Shown here: positions 57,321 through 64,000 of the stretch, piece by piece | Numbering within the stretch: position 1 is the stretch's first letter | Layout: each line of letters opens with the position of its first letter | Assembly (NCBI GenBank): GCA_963806335.1 | Contig: CAWDXO010000010.1 | Coordinates: forward strand, 124,001-188,000 | DNA from: Palsa-504 sp963806335 | Lineage (GTDB): Bacteria; Actinomycetota; Actinomycetes; Streptosporangiales; Streptosporangiaceae | Direction: 5' to 3' | DNA length: 64,000 nucleotides | The notes under the pieces: model-generated | What the model saw: only the letters and a program-made list of their open reading frames with translations | The model's database searches: none | What the model was told of the DNA's origin: nothing | Program-made: the position numbers and the translations under genes

Positions 57321-57557
57321 GTGGTCTACGGGGCCGCCAGCGGGGCCCAGCGGCCGCCGGCGGCTTACGTGGTGCTCGTGTCGGGCATCGGCACGCTGGC
57401 GCTGGTGGCCGGGGTCATCGCCTTGGTGGCTGGCAGCGCGGCCATGCTGGCGACGCTGGCGGCTTCGATTGGCGGGCTGTGGGTGATCGCGACGGCAAGG
57501 CACACGCTGACATCCCGGAGCGGGAGCCTTTCCCGGCGGTCGGCGAAGACCGCGTGA
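57321..57557 (+). CDS. Small two-helix membrane protein
   Basis: About 78 residues. AYVVLVSGIGTLALVAGVIALVAG and AAMLATLAASIGGLWVIATAR are membrane segments, followed by a short basic tail. No family recognised. No clear ribosome site at the GTG; TTG 57312 is an alternative. It precedes the dienelactone-hydrolase gene by 77 bp on the same strand. Confidence 0.4.
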   Translation: MVYGAASGAQRPPAAYVVLVSGIGTLALVAGVIALVAGSAAMLATLAASIGGLWVIATARHTLTSRSGSLSRRSAKTA

Positions 57558-57634
57558 GCATGCAGCGGCCAGCACGAACTACGGGTAGGAGACCCCCACG
57601 GACACCTGCAAGGACTCTGATCGAGACTGAAAGG

Positions 57635-58309
57635 ATGAGAACCGAATTCCTCGGCACCTCGTATCTGGCGCTGCCGGACGGTCCGGCGCCGTATCCCGGT
57701 GTGGTCGTCATCCATGAGGCCTCCGGGCTCAATGACAACATCCGCGACATCTGCCGCCGGTTCGCCGCAGAAGGTTACGCGGCGCTGGGAGTGGACCTGT
57801 TCGAGGGCCGCAACCGCGCGGCGTGCATGGCCCGGATGTTCATCGGCGGGATGGCCGGAAACCTCAACTATTACGGCGTTCCCGCGCTGAAGGCCGGGCT
57901 CGGGCGGCTGGCGGGGCATCCCGAGGTGGACGCTGACCGGATCGGCGCCATCGGGTTCTGCCTGGGCGGTTCGATTGTCTTGACCTGGGCATGCACCGAC
58001 GGGCGGCTGGGCGCCATTGCCCCGTTCTACGGCGCCGTGCCCAAGCCCAGGGAAGCTGTCCGCCGCCTGTGCCCGGTCGTCGGGTCATGGCCCGGTAAGG
58101 ACTTCACCACCAAGGCCGCCGGGGTGCTGGAGGCCGACCTGACGGCTGCCAGGATCCCCCACGACCTGAAGGTCTACCCGGGAGCCAAGCACTCTTTCTT
58201 CAACGACCAGTGGCGCAACTATCACGCCGCCGCCGCCGCGGACTCCTGGCAGCGGGTACTGGCCTTCTTCGCCGAGCACGTCCAGGGCAGCCCGGCAGCA
58301 GCACACTAA
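57635..58309 (+). CDS. Dienelactone hydrolase-family protein
   Basis: 224 residues. Alpha/beta hydrolase with Cys nucleophile: GAIGFCLGGSIVL (GxCxGG), Asp region WPGKDFTTKAA and His in YPGAKHSFFND; the N-terminal strand is GVVVIHEASGLNDNIRDICRRFA. Members open dienelactones in chlorocatechol degradation or hydrolyse esters and thioesters. ATG 57635 is preceded by AAAGG, close but short. It probably acts in general detoxification; no aromatic ring-cleavage genes are alongside. Confidence 0.85.
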   Translation: MRTEFLGTSYLALPDGPAPYPGVVVIHEASGLNDNIRDICRRFAAEGYAALGVDLFEGRNRAACMARMFIGGMAGNLNYYGVPALKAGLGRLAGHPEVDADRIGAIGFCLGGSIVLTWACTDGRLGAIAPFYGAVPKPREAVRRLCPVVGSWPGKDFTTKAAGVLEADLTAARIPHDLKVYPGAKHSFFNDQWRNYHAAAAADSWQRVLAFFAEHVQGSPAAAH

Positions 58310-58493
58310 CCGGCGGCTGGGGGGCCAACTGGATGTGGGCCGCTACTGACGGGAGCGTATGGCATCACCGCGTCCTCCCGGTCCCCGCGCACGCCCAGTC
58401 GGCGTTCTCCCTTGCCCCTTCCCGCTGAGTCTGCGATGGCATCTCGATGCAGATTCTGACCGGCATAAGAGGCTGGTGCCAGCGACGGTTGCG

Positions 58494-59804
58494 TTAATCA
58501 GCGTTCAGGGTTTTGTGCTGCCAGGCCCATGCCAGCAGAATTTCCAGGGTGCCCATGCCCGCGATGACCGGCTGGAGGAAGAAGTAGCGCTGCAGCACTA
58601 GCAACTGGACGAGGATCCAGGCCACCAGGGCCAGGCCCGCCAGGTAGCTGGCAGCGAGGGCCCACCGGTTCGATGCCATGATCAGCGCTAGCACAGCCAG
58701 CTGAGGCATCGCGACCCCGATCAGCAATGCGAGCCCTGGCAGCGCCCATCCAGTGAACGGCGTATGGCTTAGCCAGCTCAGCGGCATGCCGAAGCCGTTC
58801 CGCAGCAGCTGTGTCCCGCCGAAGACCGCGCCCGCGCCCGCCGTCAGTGCGACTACGGCCAGAGCCCAGGCAGGCCAGGTGCGGCGGCCAGCGGCCGGAA
58901 CCGCGAACCCTCCTGTGGTCCCTGGTGAGCTGGCGAAACCGCTCTGCAGATAGTAGATGGGTATCAGCCCGGCCAAGGCGAGGACCGTGAAGGCCGGGAC
59001 GAGGGCCGCGGATGCTACCGGCGACCCAGGGTCTGCCGCATGCCCGTACCACTGGTCGACTGCGATGCTGACGCTCTCGATCACCCACATGACCAGTCCG
59101 GCGCCTGCGATCAGGTAACCCCGCGGGCGGCGCCGCCACAGCCAGGCCGCGGCGACCGCCATCAGCGGCAGCCACAAGGCCAGGTCCTGGACGTACACCA
59201 CGTTCGTGGTAAGGCCGGTGCCGCGCAAGAAGGCCGGCGTCCCGCTGTCAGCGAACGCCGGCACGATCCTGGCTAGCCACGCGGCTGCGTTCAGCGTGAC
59301 AACGACCCATATATAGGCGGCGATTGCCCGCACCGGCACTCGCGGCGAGAAGCGGCCTGCCAGCGCGCGGACATCGGCCTGCCACAGCACCGTGGCAATG
59401 GACCAGGCCGACAGCGAGAGCATTCCCAGGTACAGCAAGAACAGCCGATTGACGGGAGTCGCGAACACGAACATCAGCGAGTTGTAGAGCAAGAAAGCCG
59501 CCGCGCCCAGCCATGTCAGCACCGCGCCGGCCGATCCGCGCGACGCTGCCAGCATCGAGCCGGCCAGGAGGGGTACGCCGATCAGCAATACCACCAGCGA
59601 AGTCCCGCGCGCTGAGCCGTTCATGACCGCATTCCCGCGCAAGACACCAGCGATCAGGAAGGTGGCCAGCGAGCTTCCCGCCGCGGCCACGGCCAGCGCG
59701 CCCGACAACCAGTACGCGATCCCGCCCCGTCGGATGACCCGCCGGACAGAATCGCCTGCCCGGCTGTCCGAGGCCTGTGATGCGGTCATTGCAGCCATTG
59801 CCAT
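58494..59804 (-). CDS. Integral membrane protein, about 11-12 helices, unknown
   Basis: 436 residues almost wholly hydrophobic: YWLSGALAVAAAGSSLATFLIAGVLRG, SLVVLLIGVPLLAGSMLAAS, LTWLGAAAFLLYNSLMFVFATPVN, LFLLYLGMLSLSAWSIATVLW and several more, ending ILLAWAWQHKTLNAD. No conserved catalytic motif recognised. ATG 59804 lies behind TGAGGTG. It stands alone, flanked by non-coding DNA. The family name is not recognised; the pattern of YLG and YNS near helix 4 is of the integral membrane protein type seen in many actinobacteria. Confidence 0.7.
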   Translation of the reverse strand: MAMAAMTASQASDSRAGDSVRRVIRRGGIAYWLSGALAVAAAGSSLATFLIAGVLRGNAVMNGSARGTSLVVLLIGVPLLAGSMLAASRGSAGAVLTWLGAAAFLLYNSLMFVFATPVNRLFLLYLGMLSLSAWSIATVLWQADVRALAGRFSPRVPVRAIAAYIWVVVTLNAAAWLARIVPAFADSGTPAFLRGTGLTTNVVYVQDLALWLPLMAVAAAWLWRRRPRGYLIAGAGLVMWVIESVSIAVDQWYGHAADPGSPVASAALVPAFTVLALAGLIPIYYLQSGFASSPGTTGGFAVPAAGRRTWPAWALAVVALTAGAGAVFGGTQLLRNGFGMPLSWLSHTPFTGWALPGLALLIGVAMPQLAVLALIMASNRWALAASYLAGLALVAWILVQLLVLQRYFFLQPVIAGMGTLEILLAWAWQHKTLNAD

Positions 59805-60126
59805 CACCTCAGGTGGTTGCAGCCGCTCATCCAGCGGCGGCATACGCCAGCACGATCACGCTGGCACCCGCCCTGGACAGCTGACCAGGGCACATCGTCC
59901 CCCTGCCGTGGTACGTTCGGCCTCAGCCAATTCGACGTCCAGCCCTCAAGGCCGCACGGTCGGCTGGCCGGGGCCTCTTGAGGCCACAACAGCCGGATCA
60001 GCGGGATCGCATCCCGCATGGCCTCATATGCGGCGACCCCGAACTGACCCTGGATTCGCCCGTCTGGCTCCTGGCCCGCCAGCCCTGGCCATTGCGCGAG
60101 AAAGCGCTCTGTGCTCGTGAGACCTT
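59805..60126. other. Intergenic stretch, nothing recognised
   Basis: Between the membrane-protein start and the end of the stress-protein gene. No protein-like frame and no clear dyad noticed. Confidence 0.5.
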
Positions 60127-60615
60127 TCAGCGGCCCGGGATGACGAGCACTGAACGGTGCGCGTGCACCACGACGGCAGATGACACGCTGCCCAGGAACG
60201 CTGACTGAACACGCGACAGGCCACGAGCACCGACCACGATCGGCTCGGCGTCAAGGTTCTCGGCCTCGTCGCAGATCGCTCGCCAGACCTTGCCTTCTGC
60301 GACACTGCCCCGAACCTCAAATCCGGCTGCCCGCGCGAGGGCTACCCCCCGGTCTGACATCTCACGGGCTATCTGGCTGGCGATCTCGTCGAGGCCGAGT
60401 TCCTTCGAAGCTAGCTTTGAGACGAGGGCGGTGAGAATCGTGGCTGGGTCATACGGCGCCCACAGCGCCACTGGCTCCCATACGGTGAGCACCACTGCGG
60501 TGCGCGGGCTCAGGAGCTCGCCCGCCTTCGCGATCGCGGTAGCGGCATCGTTCGACCCGTCGAAGCACAAGAGCACCGGGTGAGTGTCTTTCGCACGGTT
60601 CTCGTCCTCGGTCAT
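60127..60615 (-). CDS. Universal stress protein (UspA family)
   Basis: 162 residues. HPVLLCFDGSNDAATAIAKAGELL opens the fold; VVGARGLSRVQSAFLGSVSSAVVVHAHRSVLVIPG matches the ATP-binding GxxGxxxxxxLGSVS pattern well, better than in the Usp at 6329-6784. Probably binds ATP. ATG 60615 has GGGAGG upstream. The gene lies between the membrane-protein gene and the P-type ATPase on the same strand. Confidence 0.88.
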   Translation of the reverse strand: MTEDENRAKDTHPVLLCFDGSNDAATAIAKAGELLSPRTAVVLTVWEPVALWAPYDPATILTALVSKLASKELGLDEIASQIAREMSDRGVALARAAGFEVRGSVAEGKVWRAICDEAENLDAEPIVVGARGLSRVQSAFLGSVSSAVVVHAHRSVLVIPGR

Positions 60616-60891
60616 CGCGTCCATCCTCCCAGGCTCCATCATCCCGTATCGCATCCCCGCATACGGAGCCGCTGCGTCAGTGCGCGGAAGGATTCACAGC
60701 GGACTGCGTGCCCCAGCGTAACCGCGCCGGTTGGCGGAAGTACGGGATCTGGCCTACAGCATCGTGACGACGATCTTGTCCCGGCTGAATGGCTAGGGCT
60801 TGGTGGCCGCCAGCTGTCCGGGCGCGGCAACGCCTACCGCTTTGCCGACGACGAGGCGTGCGGGCCCGGGGTTCCGGCTTGCTTGTGGCCG

Positions 60892-63267
60892 TCACTGCCG
60901 GACCGCCGGGGGCGGTCCGCGGCCGCGCCGCCGGGACAGGATCCAAAAGCCCGTGAGCGTGGCGGCGCCGAGGGCTGCGACGGCGAGCGTGGTCGCGAGC
61001 CCGCTGTGCGGCAGTTGCAGTTCGTAGAAGCGGCGCACCGCTGGTACGGGGAATAGCAGCACGAAGCCGGCCAGCATGGCGCCGGCCAGCACGATGCGGC
61101 GCCAGGTCAGCGGGACGGCGAGCAGGACCAGCACGCACAGGCTGAGGATGAGGGTGACCAGGGTGGCGGCCGTGCGCTGCTGGACCAGCGGGAGACCGCG
61201 GGCCCGGGCCAGGGCGTAGGCGGCGAATGCCGCTGCGGCGATGATGGTGCCGGCCGGGATGGCGAAGCGCAGCACCCGGCCGGTGAACCCGGGCAGGTAG
61301 CGCCGGGTGTTCGGCGCGAGCGCGAGGAAGAAGGACGGAACGCCGATGGCCAGGGTGTCGATGATCGTCAGGTGGCGGGGCAGGAACGGGTAGGGCAGCA
61401 GCGTGACGCCCACGGCGACGGCCAGGAGCGTCGCCCAGACCGTCTTGGTGATGAACAGGTTGGCGACGCGTTCGATGTTGGCCGTCACCCGGCGGCCTTC
61501 GGCGACGACGCCGGGCAGGGTGGCGAACTTGCTGTCGAGCAGCACCAACTCGGCGACCGCCCTCGTCGCCGCCGCGCCCGAGCCCATGGCGATGCCGATG
61601 TCGGCGAGCTTGAGGGCCAGCACGTCGTTGACGCCGTCGCCGGTCATCGCAACCGTGTGCCCGCGGGCCTGCAAGGCGGTGACCATCGCCTGTTTCTGCT
61701 GCGGGCTCACCCGGCCGAAGACCGAGCGCTCCTCTAGCAGGCGGCCGAGCGCGCCGGCGTCCTCCGGCAGATCCCGCGCATCGGCCGGCCGGCCGGCGTG
61801 CGGCAGGCCGGCCCGCGCCGCGACCGCGCCGACGGTGAGCGGGCTGTCCCCGGAGATCACTTTCAGCGCCACGCCCTGCGCCGCGAAGTACGCGATGGCC
61901 TCGGCGGCGTCGGATCTGAGCTGCTCGGCGAGCAGGACGAAGGCCGCCGCCTGCAGGTCCTGCGGGAGCGAGTCATCCTCCAGCGGACCCGCGGCGCGTG
62001 CCAGCACCAAGACCCGCCTGCCGCTGGCGGCGAGCCCGGCGGCCTGCGCCAGCTGTTCCTGCTGGCCCCCCGGCAGCACCATCTCCGGCGCCCCTAGCAC
62101 CCAGGTGCCGTGGCCGGCGAAGCTGGCCGCGCTCCACTTGCGCGCCGAGGAGAACGGCACGGCAGCCTGCCGCGGCCATCCCTCCGGCGGCGGGAACGCC
62201 TGCCCGACGGCGGCCAGCGTCGTGTTGCGGTTCTCGTCGTCGGCCAGCGCCCCGAGTGCTGCCTCAGCCGGCGCCTGGCCGTCGATCCGGACGAGGCTGT
62301 CGAAGGCGATGGTCCCGTCGGTCAGGGTGCCGGTCTTATCCAGGCACACCACGTCCACCCGGGCCAGGCCCTCGACCGCGGGCAGCTGCTGCACTAGGAC
62401 CCGGCGCCGGGCGAGCGTGACCGCGGCCACGCCGAAGGCGACGCTGGTCAGCAGGACCAGGCCCTGCGGGACCATGCCGACCAGCGCCGCGACCGTCCCG
62501 CTGGCAACCTGCCGTACGTTCCCATGAGCGTGCCACCCGCTGATCACCAGCAGCACGGCCACCGGCCCGATCGCCCAGGTGACGTAGCGCAGGATCTGGT
62601 TGATGCCCTCCATCAGCTCCGAGCGCACCAGCGCGAAACGCCGCGCCTGGGCGGCGAGCTTGCGGGCGTACGCGTCCGCGCCCACCCCGGTGGCCTGGTA
62701 GCCGCCTGACCCGGCGACCACGAAGCTGCCCGACAGCAGCCGGTCACCCGCCCGCTTGCCCACCGGCTCGGACTCCCCGGTCAGCAGCGACTCATCAGCC
62801 TCCAGACTCGTGCTGGCCCGCACCACCCCGTCCGCGACCAGCTGATCCCCGGCCCGCAAGTCGACCAGGTCACCGGCGACGAGATCCGCGACAGCGATGT
62901 CCCGCGGCGCGCCGTCACGGGTCACCCGGACTCGCGGGGCGCTGAGCACGGCGAGCCGGTCGAGCGTCCGCTTGGCGCGCAGCTCCTGCAGGATGCCGAT
63001 CAGCGCGTTGGTCACTAGCACGACGCCGAACAGGGCGTCTTGCGGCTGGCCGACAACCAAGATCAGAGCTAGCAAGACACCGAGGATGAAGTTGAACCGG
63101 GTCAGGATGTTCGCGCGCAAGATCTCGGCGACCGACCGGCTGGTGCGCTCCCCGCCCGCGTTCGTCAAGCCGTGCGAGCGCCGCTCGGCCACCTGCGCAC
63201 TGGTCAGGCCGGAAGGCGGCGTCTCCGCGGTCGGCGCGGTCGGCAATGAGGGTGCCGCATCAGTCAT
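60892..63267 (-). CDS. Cation-transporting P-type ATPase (CtpE-like)
   Basis: 791 residues. Order: N-terminal cytoplasmic region (TSAQVAERRSHGLTNAGGERTSRSVAEIL), A-domain LTGESEPVGKR, M4 with VPQGLVLLTSVAFGVAAVTLARRRVLVQQLPAVEGLARVDVVCLDKTGTLTDGT (phosphorylated Asp in DKTGTLT), nucleotide domain, hinge VSPQQKQAMVTALQARGHTVAMTGDGVNDVLALKLADIGIAMGSGAAATRAVAELVLLD, then six C-terminal helices. The M4-DKTGT context matches mycobacterial CtpE, reported as a Ca2+ exporter. The ion is therefore probably Ca2+, by inference. No heavy-metal-binding domain or CPC motif is present. Confidence 0.88.
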   Translation of the reverse strand: MTDAAPSLPTAPTAETPPSGLTSAQVAERRSHGLTNAGGERTSRSVAEILRANILTRFNFILGVLLALILVVGQPQDALFGVVLVTNALIGILQELRAKRTLDRLAVLSAPRVRVTRDGAPRDIAVADLVAGDLVDLRAGDQLVADGVVRASTSLEADESLLTGESEPVGKRAGDRLLSGSFVVAGSGGYQATGVGADAYARKLAAQARRFALVRSELMEGINQILRYVTWAIGPVAVLLVISGWHAHGNVRQVASGTVAALVGMVPQGLVLLTSVAFGVAAVTLARRRVLVQQLPAVEGLARVDVVCLDKTGTLTDGTIAFDSLVRIDGQAPAEAALGALADDENRNTTLAAVGQAFPPPEGWPRQAAVPFSSARKWSAASFAGHGTWVLGAPEMVLPGGQQEQLAQAAGLAASGRRVLVLARAAGPLEDDSLPQDLQAAAFVLLAEQLRSDAAEAIAYFAAQGVALKVISGDSPLTVGAVAARAGLPHAGRPADARDLPEDAGALGRLLEERSVFGRVSPQQKQAMVTALQARGHTVAMTGDGVNDVLALKLADIGIAMGSGAAATRAVAELVLLDSKFATLPGVVAEGRRVTANIERVANLFITKTVWATLLAVAVGVTLLPYPFLPRHLTIIDTLAIGVPSFFLALAPNTRRYLPGFTGRVLRFAIPAGTIIAAAAFAAYALARARGLPLVQQRTAATLVTLILSLCVLVLLAVPLTWRRIVLAGAMLAGFVLLFPVPAVRRFYELQLPHSGLATTLAVAALGAATLTGFWILSRRRGRGPPPAVRQ

Positions 63268-63794
63268 GCAGAGTCACCACGTTGCGGTCGAGACCAGCGG
63301 AACGCGCGGCCAGGCCTAGGCCGGGTATCGACGGCACCGACAGTGTCCCCGCCTGGCGAGGCCTCCTCAGCTGTCCCAGAACCGTCCCGGCTCTGGCTGC
63401 CGCATCGACAAGCAAATGCCGCATCGCGACCGCCAGGCGGCGCCACGCTGCGTCCTTCATCTCAATCACGACCCATCGGCCAGGGCCCTTGACAGCCCTC
63501 AGCAAAGCGCCGCCTCAGCGCCTCCGCCAGGGTTATTGGTCCTGGAAACCGCCGCATTTGGTCACCATCTCAAGCCGCGCCGCGCTGGTCGGTCCCGGCC
63601 CTCTCCTACGTCGTTTCTTCAGCCGTTGCCGAGCTGGATGGCCTTGATGAGCAGGAGGAAGGCGATGATGAGGTATCCGCCGCAATGCGGACCGGCGCGA
63701 CGTCTCGCACTTCCTGTCACGGCGCTCTAGCCTCTGCGCTTGCTCAGCGGCATCCTTCAGCTTTCCTGCAGGGTTCGTTTCGTAGCGTGATGCC
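63268..63794. other. Intergenic stretch between ATPase and response-regulator genes
   Basis: No convincing gene. A short leftward frame near 63619-63708 encodes a hydrophobic peptide ending LIIAFLLLIKAIQLGNG after a GTG, which might be a membrane peptide or a remnant, but has no ribosome site. The region should hold the promoter of the ATPase and of the response regulator at 63795. Confidence 0.4.
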
Positions 63795-64000
63795 GTGCGC
63801 GTGCTGGTGGTGGAGGATGAGGCCCGGATGGCCGGGCTGCTCCGGCGTGCGCTGCGGGAGGACGGTCACGCGGTCGACGTCGCGGCCGACGGGCCCGAGG
63901 GCCTGTGGCTGGCGACCGAGAACAGCTACGGCGCGATCGTCCTGGACGTCATGCTGCCCGGCCTGGACGGGTTCCAGCTCTGCCGGCGGTTGCGCGAGTC
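63795..64000 (+). CDS. OmpR-family response regulator (partial, 3' end outside window)
   Basis: GTG 63795 starts a receiver domain: VRVLVVEDEARMAGLLRRALREDGHAVDVAADGPEG (acidic pair ED), then AIVLDVMLPGLDGFQLCRRLRES with the phospho-acceptor Asp in VLDVMLPG. Only 68 codons are visible. The sequence style (VLVVEDE, LRRALxEDGHAVDVAxDGxEGLW, VLDVMLPGLDGF) is of OmpR/PhoB-type regulators paired with a histidine kinase downstream. A ribosome site is not obvious. Confidence 0.9.
   Translation, partial: MRVLVVEDEARMAGLLRRALREDGHAVDVAADGPEGLWLATENSYGAIVLDVMLPGLDGFQLCRRLRE

Noticed and set aside
60655..60891. Possible gene end (leftward PFSRDKIVVTML before a stop) between stress-protein and ATPase genes
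   Set aside because: An in-frame stop lies 12 codons upstream; too short to judge.

Overview
The window is high-GC DNA with strong third-position GC bias and Shine-Dalgarno-type starts. Its gene families are typical of soil filamentous Actinobacteria: PucR-type activator, DUF574-type SAM methyltransferase, DUF929, BlaI-M56 pair, CtpE-like ATPase, and an F420-dependent LLM oxidoreductase remnant. A Streptosporangiales- or Streptomycetales-like genome is the best guess; the species cannot be told. No rRNA, tRNA, CRISPR array, insertion sequence or phage gene was found.

Layout. 0-9 kb: the 5' part of lspA, a beta-hydroxyacid-dehydrogenase-type enzyme, a chimeric GAF/LuxR/HisKA regulator, adenylate kinase, an MFS exporter divergent from a LysR regulator, a universal stress protein, an aldo/keto reductase and a vapBC toxin-antitoxin pair. 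9-13 kb: a polyhydroxyalkanoate-type operon (PHA synthase broken by a frameshift, depolymerase-like hydrolase, acyl-CoA dehydrogenase). 13-19.5 kb: a FAD/Fe-S 2-hydroxyacid dehydrogenase and a benzoylformate decarboxylase, each behind a near-identical 67-68 bp promoter/operator element, then pyrophosphatase and a truncated aldehyde dehydrogenase; together they suggest D-mandelate or related 2-hydroxyacid breakdown. 19.6-36 kb: acyl-CoA ligase with a second adenylate kinase, PucR regulator, SDR, methyltransferases, questin-oxidase-like protein, transporters and regulators, with many truncated or frameshifted genes. 36.5-45.6 kb: a CehA/McbA-type metallohydrolase and a four-component toluene/isoprene-type diiron monooxygenase (hydroxylase alpha, beta and gamma, effector, Rieske ferredoxin) whose reductase survives only as a 44-codon stub, with small accessory genes.

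46-55.7 kb is the most coherent unit. A BlaI-type repressor, its M56 (BlaR1-like) metallopeptidase and an ECF sigma factor sit beside a thiol-disulfide-type DUF929 protein, a flippase-like/hydrolase fusion, a Yx(F/W/Y)xxD lipoprotein, an FtsH-like protease, a small membrane protein, a YceI protein and an MpaB fragment. Nearly every transcription unit is preceded by a TACTA-N7-TAGTA-type dyad, mostly in one fixed orientation to its gene. This looks like a local envelope/redox-stress regulon. An eighth matching site lies at 28.76 kb before two membrane-protein genes.

55.9-64 kb: SDR, an ACT-like protein, dienelactone hydrolase, a 12-TM-type membrane protein, a second universal stress protein, a CtpE-like P-type ATPase and the start of an OmpR-type response regulator.

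The window is rich in scars: stubs, lost stop codons, an out-of-frame internal deletion at a microhomology, and several single-base frame breaks. These indicate real gene decay, consensus-sequence errors, or both.
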